NCBI GenBank assembly: GCA_018266215.1
Contig: JAFEAV010000052.1
Location: 1-45,956, forward strand
Length of the DNA stretch: 45,956 nucleotides
Source: Cyanobacteria bacterium SZAS LIN-3
GTDB lineage: Bacteria > Cyanobacteriota > Vampirovibrionia > Obscuribacterales > Obscuribacteraceae
Direction of reading: 5' to 3'
The position numbers were made by a program, and so were the translations under genes. Positions 24,548 through 33,019 of this stretch are shown piece by piece (positions within the stretch are counted from its first letter, which is position 1; the number at the start of each line of letters is the position of its first letter). Below the pieces are notes generated by a model, which was not told the origin of the DNA, did not search any database, and saw only the letters and a program-made list of their open reading frames with translations.

Positions 24548-27040
24548 ATGACGCAGAGTAAGTGCCCTACTTGTGGCAAAAATCAATCCGAGTCCGGCCG
24601 GATAGGCTCGCTGACGAGTTACCTTTTCCAGGGTAATACCTGCAGCTGCCATCGCCAGGTGGGCCGCGGGTCCGCTTCTTCGGCTGGAGCGGGCAAAGAC
24701 TCGGCGGCGGAGTTTTGCCCGCGCTGCGGCCTGGAGAAGGTATCGGAAGCGCGAGCCGGCTCGCTGACCGGCTATCTCTTTCAGCATACCAAGTGTCGTT
24801 GCGATCGAGAGGCAAGTTTCGACGCCGCTTCCATGTCGCAAAAATTTTGGAAACTGAAGGAGAAAGGCGGCATCACCAGCGGCGGTAGCGCGAAGTCTGG
24901 CTCCTCAAAAATGGAGGTTGACCTTCTTGCCGGTGCCACTATTGGCGGTGCTTATCGCATCGTCCGGCCGATCGGCAGGGGAGGCATGGGTGAGGTCTAT
25001 CTGGCTGAGCAGATTACCATGGGCAAGCATTGCGCTCTTAAGGTGATTCCGCCGGAGCAAGTGACTGAGATGGGCTGGCTGCGTTTTCAAAATGAGGCCA
25101 AGATATTCGCCAGACTGCAACACCCCAATCTGGTGCGCGTCTTTGATCTGGGCATTCACGACGGCTGTTTGCCGTTTTACGCCATGGACTATGTGGACGG
25201 CAGCAATGTGGCCGAACTGCTGGCGAAGAACGGCCCCATGCCTTTGCAAGCCGCGATTGATATATTTTCCCAGGTCTGCGACGGTGTCGATTATGCCCAT
25301 CGCAATGGTGTCATACACCGTGATATCAAACCGGCCAATATCATGATGCTGCGCTCCCGGGGGGACCAGAAACCACTGGTGAAGATTCTTGATTTTGGTC
25401 TGGCCAAGCTTGTCCAGCGCGACCGGGCATCGCAAAGCTTGACGGCTGTCGGTGAGGTTTTCGGCAGTCCGTTTTACATGAGCCCCGAGCAATGCAGCGG
25501 CGAGCGCATCGACAATCGTTCGGATATTTATTCCGTCGGTTGCACTTTATTTGAGTGCCTGACCGGTCGACCTCCTTTTAACGGGACTTCCCCTGTGGCG
25601 ATTGTTGCCGATCATCAGATGTCGGATCCCCCATCTCTGGAAAACATAGTCGGGCCTGCTGTCTTTCCCGACTCGCTGGAAGTCGTTATGGCTAAACTGC
25701 TGCGTAAAAATCCGGCAGAACGCTACCAGACTCTGGCTGAGCTAAAAGGAGACCTGGAGCGGGTTGCACGAGGAGAAAATGTGCAGCCGTTTTATGTCAG
25801 CAGGACTAAGGTAGCCCCCCTGGTGGAGGATGCGCCTGAGAGCCCGCCGCCGTTTCTGGCGCAAAAAGTAGATCGTGGCCGCTCGGCTCGAGGCCTGTGG
25901 ATGTTCGGGGCAGCGGCTTCGGTGCTTGTTGTTGCCGCCCTTGTCGCAAAAATGTTTTTTCTGGGTGGCGCCGCCAGTCAACGGGCGTCTGCATCCCTGC
26001 CGAAAGCCAGGCTGGAAGACCCTTATCACTCGGCCGCGGGTACGAAGGGTGATCTGAACATCGACAGTCTCACTCCCGATAGACCCATGAGCTTGCTAAA
26101 CTGGGACGGTAAGCCGTTTTTTAAGGGATTGCATAAGCAGGGCGATCTGCTGGTGCGGGAATGGATTTTCCCGACTGATCCGGAGGGCGGCAATTATGGT
26201 CTGTTTATCGACACTTCGGCGAAGGAGTTTGGCATGACCGCCATGTCCGGCAAAAAGACTGCGCGCGTGGGCGCTGTGGTAGCCATGGAGCCCCTGGTGA
26301 GCATTTTGAAGGTGCCGGGTTTGCTCAAGGGTTTCACCGACGGTAACTTTGAAGAATTGCGTCTGAAGATGCTTAACGGCAGAGAATTTGATCAAATTGT
26401 CGACGGCCTTGCCCAGTGCCGTTCGCTGCAACATCTTCACGTAGACGAGCAGTTTCAGATGAGCAAGACTGTACCGGATCCCGCACTCCTGGGACGAATC
26501 GTCAGTGCCGTAGACAGGTTTCCCCATTTGAAGGAACTGTCTTTCTATTGTCCCATCGACGGCGCTATTTTGTGCAAGGTGCGACGCTTGAAAGAGCTGT
26601 CCGATCTCAGCTTTTCCCTGCCTCTGACCAATGCTTCTCCTCTGTGCGATCGTCTGGCCGGCTCAACTGCATTGCGCAGTCTGGAGTTGTCTGTCGACAC
26701 TCTGGACGCTGCGCAATTGAAAAAACTGGCGCAATGCCCGCGCCTGGAAGAACTTACCTTCATTGGTGCGTCCGGCGCGGCAACAGCGATTACCGCGGAT
26801 CACCTGCGGGCCCTGGCTGGGGCTAAGGGTCTGGTTACTCTGGCCATCGGCTACACTTCGCAGGATCCGGAGACGCTGGCGGCGTTTGCCGGTCTGAAGC
26901 GCCTGCGCGAACTGCACCTCTATCATTGCGGCGACTGGACTATCGACTCCAAGGCGGCACTGCGCAATTATTTGCCGGAGACAAAATTGATTTTTCATCG
27001 GAAAGGCAAGGGTGGAGCTCTTCAGGTGCTCAATCCTTAG
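24548..27040 (+). CDS. Ser/Thr protein kinase with tandem Cys motif, TM helix and LRR-like ectodomain
   Basis: An 830-residue protein. Residues 5-36 and 56-87 are two copies of a Cys module, C-P-x-C-G then GSLT-x-YLFQ then C-x-C (C6, C9, C32, C34; C57, C60, C83, C85), probably each binding one zinc. The kinase domain spans about 136-405: glycine loop GRGGMGEVY, K165, HRDIKPAN with D259, DFG at 282-284, SPEQ. A TM helix at about 449-472 puts residues 480-830 outside. That part has irregular leucine-rich-like units (LRSLELSVDTLDAAQLKKLA and similar). It resembles PknB-type receptor kinases. It belongs to the same lineage as the tandem kinases at 33020-37395, which lack the Cys modules. Confidence 0.9.
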   Translation: MTQSKCPTCGKNQSESGRIGSLTSYLFQGNTCSCHRQVGRGSASSAGAGKDSAAEFCPRCGLEKVSEARAGSLTGYLFQHTKCRCDREASFDAASMSQKFWKLKEKGGITSGGSAKSGSSKMEVDLLAGATIGGAYRIVRPIGRGGMGEVYLAEQITMGKHCALKVIPPEQVTEMGWLRFQNEAKIFARLQHPNLVRVFDLGIHDGCLPFYAMDYVDGSNVAELLAKNGPMPLQAAIDIFSQVCDGVDYAHRNGVIHRDIKPANIMMLRSRGDQKPLVKILDFGLAKLVQRDRASQSLTAVGEVFGSPFYMSPEQCSGERIDNRSDIYSVGCTLFECLTGRPPFNGTSPVAIVADHQMSDPPSLENIVGPAVFPDSLEVVMAKLLRKNPAERYQTLAELKGDLERVARGENVQPFYVSRTKVAPLVEDAPESPPPFLAQKVDRGRSARGLWMFGAAASVLVVAALVAKMFFLGGAASQRASASLPKARLEDPYHSAAGTKGDLNIDSLTPDRPMSLLNWDGKPFFKGLHKQGDLLVREWIFPTDPEGGNYGLFIDTSAKEFGMTAMSGKKTARVGAVVAMEPLVSILKVPGLLKGFTDGNFEELRLKMLNGREFDQIVDGLAQCRSLQHLHVDEQFQMSKTVPDPALLGRIVSAVDRFPHLKELSFYCPIDGAILCKVRRLKELSDLSFSLPLTNASPLCDRLAGSTALRSLELSVDTLDAAQLKKLAQCPRLEELTFIGASGAATAITADHLRALAGAKGLVTLAIGYTSQDPETLAAFAGLKRLRELHLYHCGDWTIDSKAALRNYLPETKLIFHRKGKGGALQVLNP

Positions 27041-27132
27041 CGCGCCTGTCTTATCTTGGCAGCTTATATGAAGCGTATAAAAGGCCCGAGGGGGAAAGGT
27101 TTGCTATTATCTCCTCGACCAGTTGAGGAACC

Positions 27133-28047
27133 ATGAGCAAGTTAAGCGCAAAGAGCGTCAAAGTCTGGCACCGCATGGCCAGAAAATCCTTTTATCTCTG
27201 GGAGAGGCTGGGGCTGCATGTTGTACCCAACCACTTTTACCAGCCCATACCCGACACCCGCGAATTGACCGAAGCGCTTTTTGCGCGGCAGACTGACCTG
27301 GTCGGCGTTGATATGCGTGACGCGCAGCAGTGCCAGTTGCTCGCCACAGTCGCCGCCGCTTACAAGGCCGAATACGACGCCCTGCCCCGCGACAGAGGCA
27401 CTGTGCCGCATCAGTTTTATCTCAATAACGGCACCTATCAATCCGTTGACGCCGAGATGCTTTATTCAATGGTGCGTCATTTTAAGCCGCGCAAATTGAT
27501 TGAAATAGGCTCTGGCTTTTCGACATATCTGGCAGCCCAGGCCGTTCTTAAAAATGAATCAAGCGACGGCGTTAAATGCGTGATGACTGCCATCGAGCCC
27601 TATCCCAATCCGGTTTTGGCCGGCGGTTTCCCCGGAATGACTCGACTGGTGCGCGATAAAGTGCAGACGGCAGCGCTTTCGGAGTTTGAAGCTCTGGAAG
27701 AGAACGACATTTTGTTCATCGACTCCAGCCATGTGCTGAAGATCGGCTCCGACGTCCAGTACGAATATCTGGAAATATTGCCGCGTCTGAAAAAAGGCGT
27801 CATCATCCACATTCACGACATATTTTTGCCTGCGGAATATCCGCGCGAATGGGTTTTTAAGCATCAGAGATTCTGGAACGAGCAGTATCTGCTGCAGGCT
27901 TTTCTCACATGCAATGACAGTTTTGAAGTGCTTTTCGGCGGCAGTTACATGCACCTCAAGCACCCTGATAAACTGGCCTCCGCTTTTGCTTCCTATGACC
28001 GGGAAACGGTCTGGCCGGGCAATTTCTGGATGCGCCGCGTTAAGTAG
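27133..28047 (+). CDS. Class I SAM-dependent methyltransferase (Methyltransf_24-like)
   Basis: A 304-residue protein. The nucleotide-binding strand-loop is LIEIGSGFSTYLAA (about 121-134). An acidic strand end, MTAIEPYPNP, would hold the SAM ribose. DILFIDSSHVLKIGSD and LKKGVIIHIHDIFLP complete a Rossmann core typical of the Methyltransf_24 group, often linked to glycan or antibiotic modification. The N-terminal 100 residues form a helical lid with WERLGLHVVPNHFYQPIPDT, seen in many such proteins. Substrate unknown. GAGGA lies just before the ATG, 92 nt after the kinase stop. Its 3' end overlaps the convergent membrane gene by 8 nt. Confidence 0.8.
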   Translation: MSKLSAKSVKVWHRMARKSFYLWERLGLHVVPNHFYQPIPDTRELTEALFARQTDLVGVDMRDAQQCQLLATVAAAYKAEYDALPRDRGTVPHQFYLNNGTYQSVDAEMLYSMVRHFKPRKLIEIGSGFSTYLAAQAVLKNESSDGVKCVMTAIEPYPNPVLAGGFPGMTRLVRDKVQTAALSEFEALEENDILFIDSSHVLKIGSDVQYEYLEILPRLKKGVIIHIHDIFLPAEYPREWVFKHQRFWNEQYLLQAFLTCNDSFEVLFGGSYMHLKHPDKLASAFASYDRETVWPGNFWMRRVK

Positions 28048-30511
28048 CGGAGTCGATTTTTTCGGTGCTCTTCATTTCGGCGGCAAAGATCAAATTGCCC
28101 AGTAAGTAGAGCGCGGCCACTATCAGCAGGCAACTGGAAATACCCGTGGCCAGGGTGATGCTGACAAAGGCTACGCCACCCAGGGCGTTGAAGGCTGAGC
28201 TGACGGCCCACATCCAGGCTACAGCGCTGCCATACCGCTCTCTCAGGCAGTTCATGGCCAGGGAAACGGGCAGGCCGGTGCAAACTGAGGCAAAGAGGGT
28301 GACCAGGGCGCAAATGGCGATGCGAGCCGGTTGCTCCAGGCCGAGCATGGATTTTGTCAGCCAGGGAATGCCGGCCCACAATGCCAGCATCAGCAGGCCA
28401 AGGCCCAGACCCAGGGCGATGAAAGTTTTGCTCTTGACCTTGAGGTACTGGGTGAGGAAACTGCCCAGTGCATAGCCCGTCAAAACGCTGACCAGGACTA
28501 CCGAGAGGGCATAGGTCGGCCCTCCGACAAAGATGGAGAAGAGCTGGATGGTAGTGGTCTCGTAGAGCAAAAAGGCAAAGCCGCAGATGGCAAAGAATAT
28601 TGTGAAAGGCAGTATCTGCAAGCCAAGTTTGCGGTTGTCCGGTCGCAGTAATGGAGCAAAGACAAGCAGCAGCGCACCAATGAGAGTGGCATAGATAAGC
28701 GAGACCGGGGTTGATGACCAGGGTGAGGTCATGAGCGGGTTTTCTTCTTTTATCTGATGATAAAAATAGGGCTTATCATCGTGCACGGCAAAAATATTGG
28801 TAGGGAATTCGGCTACCAGTTTTTTGCGTTCGCTGGCGGAAGCAAAGCCCAGCTTCTCGTATATGGGTTCGCTGCTGGAGCCCGGTCGGCCGGGATCGAA
28901 CAATATAACCTGGCCGGTGGCCCTGGTCCACTGGCGCAGGCGCTCCAGTTCTTCTTCGGTGTAGGGCGTTTTCTTGAGCATGGAGTCGGTCCACTCCAGA
29001 CCGGCGACCACGACGACTTGTTTCCAGGGCTCTTTTGCGCCAAGGCTCTCAAGAGTTTCCAGATAGGAGACAAACATGCGGGTGCCTGTTGGACGGGCTT
29101 CTCCGCGCCAGTGCGTTAGCGATACGATGCCGTTTGGTTTGAGGATACGCAGGTATTCTTTGATGGCGTCGGTGGTATAGAGATAGTTTTCTACCAGCGA
29201 CATGCCACCGGTGGTAATGGCGGTCAAGGTGTCTACGCCGCTGGCCTGAATCACATCGTACATATTGTCGGGCCTGGTTGTGCAGAAATGTCTGGCCTCG
29301 CTGAGATTGATTTTTATCTGCGAGTTTTCATCTGACTTGAGCCAGGGCGAATAGGCTTTTTCCTGATCGTCGGTCCGACCCTCGAGCAGATTGACAATGG
29401 CCGGATTGACCTCGGCCACGTCCACTTCCTTGACCTTGAAAAATTTGGCAATCAGCACATCGATGCCGCCGCCGCCGCCGATGATCAGTGAATGCTGCGC
29501 GTTCGGTCCTTCCGCCACATAGGGGCTGGCCCAGAGGGCTTCGCCCAGATAGGTCTCGTGCGGGATGCTTTCTTCTATCTTGAATTGTCTTGTATTGGCG
29601 CCGCCGTCAAGCAAAACATAGCGACCAAAAATATCGCGTTCGTAGGATTTGGGGCCGAGACCATAGCGATACTGTCTGTTTTTGGATGTGGCCGTCTTAG
29701 ATACGTCCACTCTGGCGATGGCGTTCCAGTGGGTGCTTCTGATGCCGCCGAAGTCTTTGACAAAAACTATCTGGCCCCAGTCTTTGCAGGAGCGTATGTC
29801 GAAGCCGAATTGCTTAACCGCCCAGTCCGGGTAGGCAAGCAAGATGCCTATGGAAAGCGCCGCCACGGTCCAGTAGGTGGCGGCGGCCGGCAGGTGAGCT
29901 CTGTCTCTGGAAGCCATGTAGAAAGCAACCGATGCGACTATGCCGAGCAGGCAGGAGACGGCAATGGTGCCGTAGCCGCCAATGCCGATCAAGACCAGTG
30001 GGCAGAGTGATGCACCGAGGGCGGCGGCAAGCAGATCAAAGAAATAGATGCGTGCCACTGAGCGTGTGCTGGCAGACAGTGTCTGGCTGATGCACAGTCC
30101 GGCGAGAAACATCGGTATCGAGAAAATCAGAAAATAAATCGGCTGGGCGAAAAAGCGCTCATAGTTCCCCAGTTGTGAGTTGTAAGGGTCCCATGGGAAC
30201 CAGCAGAAGAAAGGGATGGCCAGGGCCAGAAAGATCGAATAGAGCGCCGAAGCTTTCCAGGCCGGATTCCAGGCTTTGCTGCCCGTGGCGGGGAACCAGC
30301 CCGGCAGCATGTAAACAAAGGCCCCGGCGGCGCCGAAGCTCAAAATTACCATGCTCAGTACAGCGTAGGAGAGATGATGGAATATTTTGCAGCCCAGAAA
30401 TTTGGTCAGACAAATTTCCACAAGCAGAGTGGAGGCCGATATTGCGCAAAGGCCGATAATTACCCCGAGACTCTCTCCCTTTGAAGAAGTTTCCGGATTA
30501 GAAAAACTCAT
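28040..30511 (-). CDS. Polytopic membrane protein with spermidine-synthase-like domain
   Basis: An 823-residue protein. The N-terminal half has about six to seven TM helices (residues 15-225). A soluble domain of spermine/spermidine-synthase (SpeE-like) type follows, about 265-610: HSLIIGGGGGIDVLIAKFF, then DVAEVNPAIVNLLEG, then the YDVIQASGVDT strand. Further TM helices occupy about 620-815. In SpeE the gate-loop Asp sits where ASGVDT is found here, so aminopropyl transfer is not assured. Membrane SpeE-like fusions are common in bacteria and remain mostly uncharacterised. The gene starts divergently from the patatin and converges on the methyltransferase. Confidence 0.8.
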   Translation of the reverse strand: MSFSNPETSSKGESLGVIIGLCAISASTLLVEICLTKFLGCKIFHHLSYAVLSMVILSFGAAGAFVYMLPGWFPATGSKAWNPAWKASALYSIFLALAIPFFCWFPWDPYNSQLGNYERFFAQPIYFLIFSIPMFLAGLCISQTLSASTRSVARIYFFDLLAAALGASLCPLVLIGIGGYGTIAVSCLLGIVASVAFYMASRDRAHLPAAATYWTVAALSIGILLAYPDWAVKQFGFDIRSCKDWGQIVFVKDFGGIRSTHWNAIARVDVSKTATSKNRQYRYGLGPKSYERDIFGRYVLLDGGANTRQFKIEESIPHETYLGEALWASPYVAEGPNAQHSLIIGGGGGIDVLIAKFFKVKEVDVAEVNPAIVNLLEGRTDDQEKAYSPWLKSDENSQIKINLSEARHFCTTRPDNMYDVIQASGVDTLTAITTGGMSLVENYLYTTDAIKEYLRILKPNGIVSLTHWRGEARPTGTRMFVSYLETLESLGAKEPWKQVVVVAGLEWTDSMLKKTPYTEEELERLRQWTRATGQVILFDPGRPGSSSEPIYEKLGFASASERKKLVAEFPTNIFAVHDDKPYFYHQIKEENPLMTSPWSSTPVSLIYATLIGALLLVFAPLLRPDNRKLGLQILPFTIFFAICGFAFLLYETTTIQLFSIFVGGPTYALSVVLVSVLTGYALGSFLTQYLKVKSKTFIALGLGLGLLMLALWAGIPWLTKSMLGLEQPARIAICALVTLFASVCTGLPVSLAMNCLRERYGSAVAWMWAVSSAFNALGGVAFVSITLATGISSCLLIVAALYLLGNLIFAAEMKSTEKIDSAT

Positions 30512-30554
30512 TGTTTCCAGCTTTCATGTGCCAGCGTCTATTAATAGAGGGGAA

Positions 30555-30584
30555 TTGTACCGCATTTATACGACCGCCTATTAT
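30555..30584 (+). promoter_or_regulatory. Candidate sigma70-like promoter of patatin gene
   Basis: TTGTAC (30555-30560) and TATTAT (30579-30584) are separated by 18 bp in the 122-bp divergent gap. Transcription would begin near 30591, leaving a leader of about 43 nt with GGAGG at 30617-30621 before the ATG at 30634. Spacing and boxes are good but this is a match by eye. Confidence 0.4.
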
Positions 30585-30633
30585 TGCTAGAGTTATAACT
30601 GTTTTTTTCTCTTGCCGGAGGCCCTGGTCGACT

Positions 30634-31602
30634 ATGTTACGTTCGTCAATTTTCAAGCTGTGCCCGGGCCCGCTACTCTGCGCCTTGATGCTTCTGTGCG
30701 CTCCCGCTTTTGCCGAAACTCTCTCGACCGAGGTCAAGCGACCAAAAATCGCCCTGGTCCTGGGCGGCGGCGGGGCGCGCGGAGCGGCGCATGTGGGTGT
30801 TTTGCGCATACTGGAACAGGAAGGCATCCATGTGGATATGGTGACAGGCACAAGTATTGGTGCGATAGTTGGCGGTCTTTATTGCGCCGGTGTTTCGGTC
30901 GATGCAATTGAATCCAAATTTCGCAAGACGACAATCATGCGCAACTATATGACCGTGCCTCTGATTATCAGCGTCGCCGCCCGGCCCCTGTTTTTGCTCC
31001 CGCGTCTGGTCGGCATTCGTCCTTACGACGGTTTTTATTTCGGCAATAAATTTCGCAATTACTATAGACATTGCTTGCCGGAAAACAAACGTCGCATTGA
31101 GGACCTGAATCTCCCCTTTCGGGCCATGGCTACCAATTTAATGACTGGAGAGATTTGTCCGATTAGTCGCGGGGATCTGGCCACCGCTGTGCAAGCCAGT
31201 TCTGCTATTCCAGTCCTGAGGCGTCCGGTGCCGATGGACGACGTTCTGCTCGTCGACGGCGCGGTCCTGGTAAACGTGCCGGTTGATGAGGCGAAATCGA
31301 TGGGGGCAGATTTTGTCATTGCAGTCCCGGTAAATGAAAGACTCAATCCTGAGGCACGGGACCATTTTCGGCGCATTGGCAGCGTTGCCAGGCAGATTGA
31401 GAAGATATTTTTGACCAAGACCGACGGGCCGCAGCTGGACCGCGCTAACGTCGTGATTCATCCACTGACGGACGGCATAGATGTTTTGTCGACCAGCTCG
31501 AAAGACGCTCACCGCGCCATTCATGCCGGCGAAGCCGCCGCCCTCAAGGCTCTGCCCGAGATTCGGGCCAAGCTGGCAGCCTTTAAAGCCGGTCAGGGCT
31601 GA
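30634..31602 (+). CDS. Secreted patatin-like phospholipase
   Basis: Start ATG 30634 (322 residues) gives a proper signal peptide ending near APAFA; the open frame continues upstream but without signal character. Patatin motifs are intact: oxyanion loop GGGGARG (44-50), nucleophile S74 in GTSIG, and catalytic D208 in VDGA. The fold should hydrolyse acyl esters of phospholipids with a Ser-Asp dyad. Export suggests action in the periplasm, at the outer membrane or on other cells, as with RssA/PlpD-type proteins. No beta-barrel domain follows. GGAGG lies 12 nt before the ATG. Confidence 0.9.
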   Translation: MLRSSIFKLCPGPLLCALMLLCAPAFAETLSTEVKRPKIALVLGGGGARGAAHVGVLRILEQEGIHVDMVTGTSIGAIVGGLYCAGVSVDAIESKFRKTTIMRNYMTVPLIISVAARPLFLLPRLVGIRPYDGFYFGNKFRNYYRHCLPENKRRIEDLNLPFRAMATNLMTGEICPISRGDLATAVQASSAIPVLRRPVPMDDVLLVDGAVLVNVPVDEAKSMGADFVIAVPVNERLNPEARDHFRRIGSVARQIEKIFLTKTDGPQLDRANVVIHPLTDGIDVLSTSSKDAHRAIHAGEAAALKALPEIRAKLAAFKAGQG

Positions 31603-31841
31603 TCGGGCAAAATGGCGGCGAAATAGTGATTCAAATCTTCGCGGCTGATGCGCTTGTCCGTTTCATCGCCGCTGCCGATTTCCCCCAGGCGCACCAGTAA
31701 AAAATTAAGTGAGGCCGCGTCTCTGGCTGTCAGACCCGGTGCTGCGAGAGCTTCTTGCAATTCGCTGCGACTGAGGAAGCCGTCGCCATTCTTGTCCAGT
31801 TTTTGAAAGCTGGTATTGATGCAGGTAAAGAAAGAGCCGGG
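31593..31841 (-). pseudogene. EF-hand domain fragment without start codon
   Basis: Minus-strand translation between an in-frame TGA (31842-31844) and TGA (31593-31595) contains a canonical EF loop, DKNGDGFLSRSEL. A second, weaker one (GSGDETDKRISREDL) lies about 33 residues on, so this was an EF-hand pair that binds Ca2+. No ATG, GTG or TTG lies before the first EF loop. The fragment is in the same frame as the LysM/lysozyme-fold gene upstream, separated by its TAG and then a TGA. It looks like the cut-off 3' part of a longer gene, or a domain lost from that neighbour. It also overlaps the patatin 3' end by 10 nt. Confidence 0.55.
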
Positions 31842-31863
31842 TCAAAAAGGCCCTGGTGCTGCG

Positions 31864-31888
31864 TCTGGGCTGAGCTAGCTTGAGCCCA
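31864..31888 (-). terminator. Stem-loop over the stop codon of the LysM/lysozyme-fold gene
   Basis: CTGGGCT (31864-31870) pairs with AGCCCAG (31882-31888), with a further AGCT self-pairing inside. It covers the TAG at 31875-31877. On the minus strand a TTTTT follows about 15 nt later, too far for a classical terminator. Confidence 0.35.
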
Positions 31889-32927
31889 GCTTGTGCCAGA
31901 TGTCCTTCACTTTCTCTTCTATGGAAGAGACTCTGTCCTGGCCGTTTACGCGACCACCGGTAACTTTTTTGAGGTCTTCGATACGGGCCGATTCGGGTTT
32001 ACCCGGCGATACTTTGCGCATGGCCTGGACCGTGCCGCTCTCACCGATCTGGTTGAAGAGATCGGCCACCACAGCGCGTCCGCGCAGGGATTTAAAGCCG
32101 TTGGATTGAGCTACTTCGCAGGATTTGACAATGTGTCGATTGCGCAGTCCTAGCTGCACCTGTTGAAATTCACTGTCGGCGAGCGCCTGCTGCATACCTC
32201 GATAGAGAGTGGGATTGCCGACGAAATCCGCTCCCCGTACCCATTCCGGCTTGAGCAAATTTGATGCCTGACTGCCGAACATACGATCGAACTTGGCCGG
32301 GTCTTTATGGTGCCAGTCTTGCAATAGTTCCGGCAAGCGGCCCCGTTTTTGATTCCACTGCAGCAGTCCCACCGAGATGCCGTGTCCCCCGTCATCCGGG
32401 TTGAAGGCTACAAACTTTTGCTTTGATACTTCATTGTGCGTCACCCATTGAGCGACCATATTCGACCATTCCCCGGTGCAACTGGAAGCTCCTTTCATCA
32501 ACCCCTGCGCTTCGCGGGAGGTGGTCCTGGGCTGCGCGCCCGGCAATTTGACGCCGGGGACAATCAGGGTCAGCTCCTGGCCCGGCTGCAGGTTGTCTCT
32601 CTGGGCGCGAGTTTCCAGTTTGTTGAGTCTGGCTGCTTCCAACTCGAAGGCTTTCAGGTCGGCTTCGGTCGCTTCCCTGTGGCCATAATGGCGATAGAGT
32701 TCGCGGCCCAGGTTGCGCAAAGTGTCTTGCGGTTTGACCGTCATCTGTACGACCCGCTCTCCGGCAATTTCTACCAGACGCCCGGGAGCAGTCATATGCG
32801 TATCATCGTGCAGCCTGGCGGCAGCCTGCTGTGCGGCCTCGCTCCGGGCCGCCTCCTGGCCACTGTGGATTGCTCTGTCTGATTTGTGGGTATCGCCGGT
32901 CATTTCATGTCCAGGCCGTGGGAGCAT
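31875..32927 (-). CDS. LysM plus lysozyme-like (chitosanase/GH-fold) protein
   Basis: A 350-residue protein; ATG at 32903 is an alternative start. A LysM domain lies at about 60-125 (MTVKPQDTLRNLGRELY, a long charged insert, then LQPGQELTLIVPG). Then about 145-345 looks like a lysozyme-superfamily hydrolase: SSCTGEWSNMVAQWVTHNE, GHGISVGLLQWNQKRGRLPEL, then helices. The G-x-S-x-G-x-x-Q-W-N segment resembles chitosanase-like or peptidoglycan-cleaving proteins of that fold, with E in GEW as candidate acid. No signal peptide. LysM is of the same inserted type as at 20728-21354. It is divergent from the tandem kinases; an EF-hand remnant follows. Confidence 0.78.
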   Translation of the reverse strand: MLPRPGHEMTGDTHKSDRAIHSGQEAARSEAAQQAAARLHDDTHMTAPGRLVEIAGERVVQMTVKPQDTLRNLGRELYRHYGHREATEADLKAFELEAARLNKLETRAQRDNLQPGQELTLIVPGVKLPGAQPRTTSREAQGLMKGASSCTGEWSNMVAQWVTHNEVSKQKFVAFNPDDGGHGISVGLLQWNQKRGRLPELLQDWHHKDPAKFDRMFGSQASNLLKPEWVRGADFVGNPTLYRGMQQALADSEFQQVQLGLRNRHIVKSCEVAQSNGFKSLRGRAVVADLFNQIGESGTVQAMRKVSPGKPESARIEDLKKVTGGRVNGQDRVSSIEEKVKDIWHKLGSS

Positions 32928-33019
32928 ATGGCTGGATCATGCCCCGAGGAAGGGCCTGTGAAACAGCGGCCAAGTGGGGAAGATCAAGACAGGGGGAAGT
33001 GCTTTTTGAGAGTAGTCTT

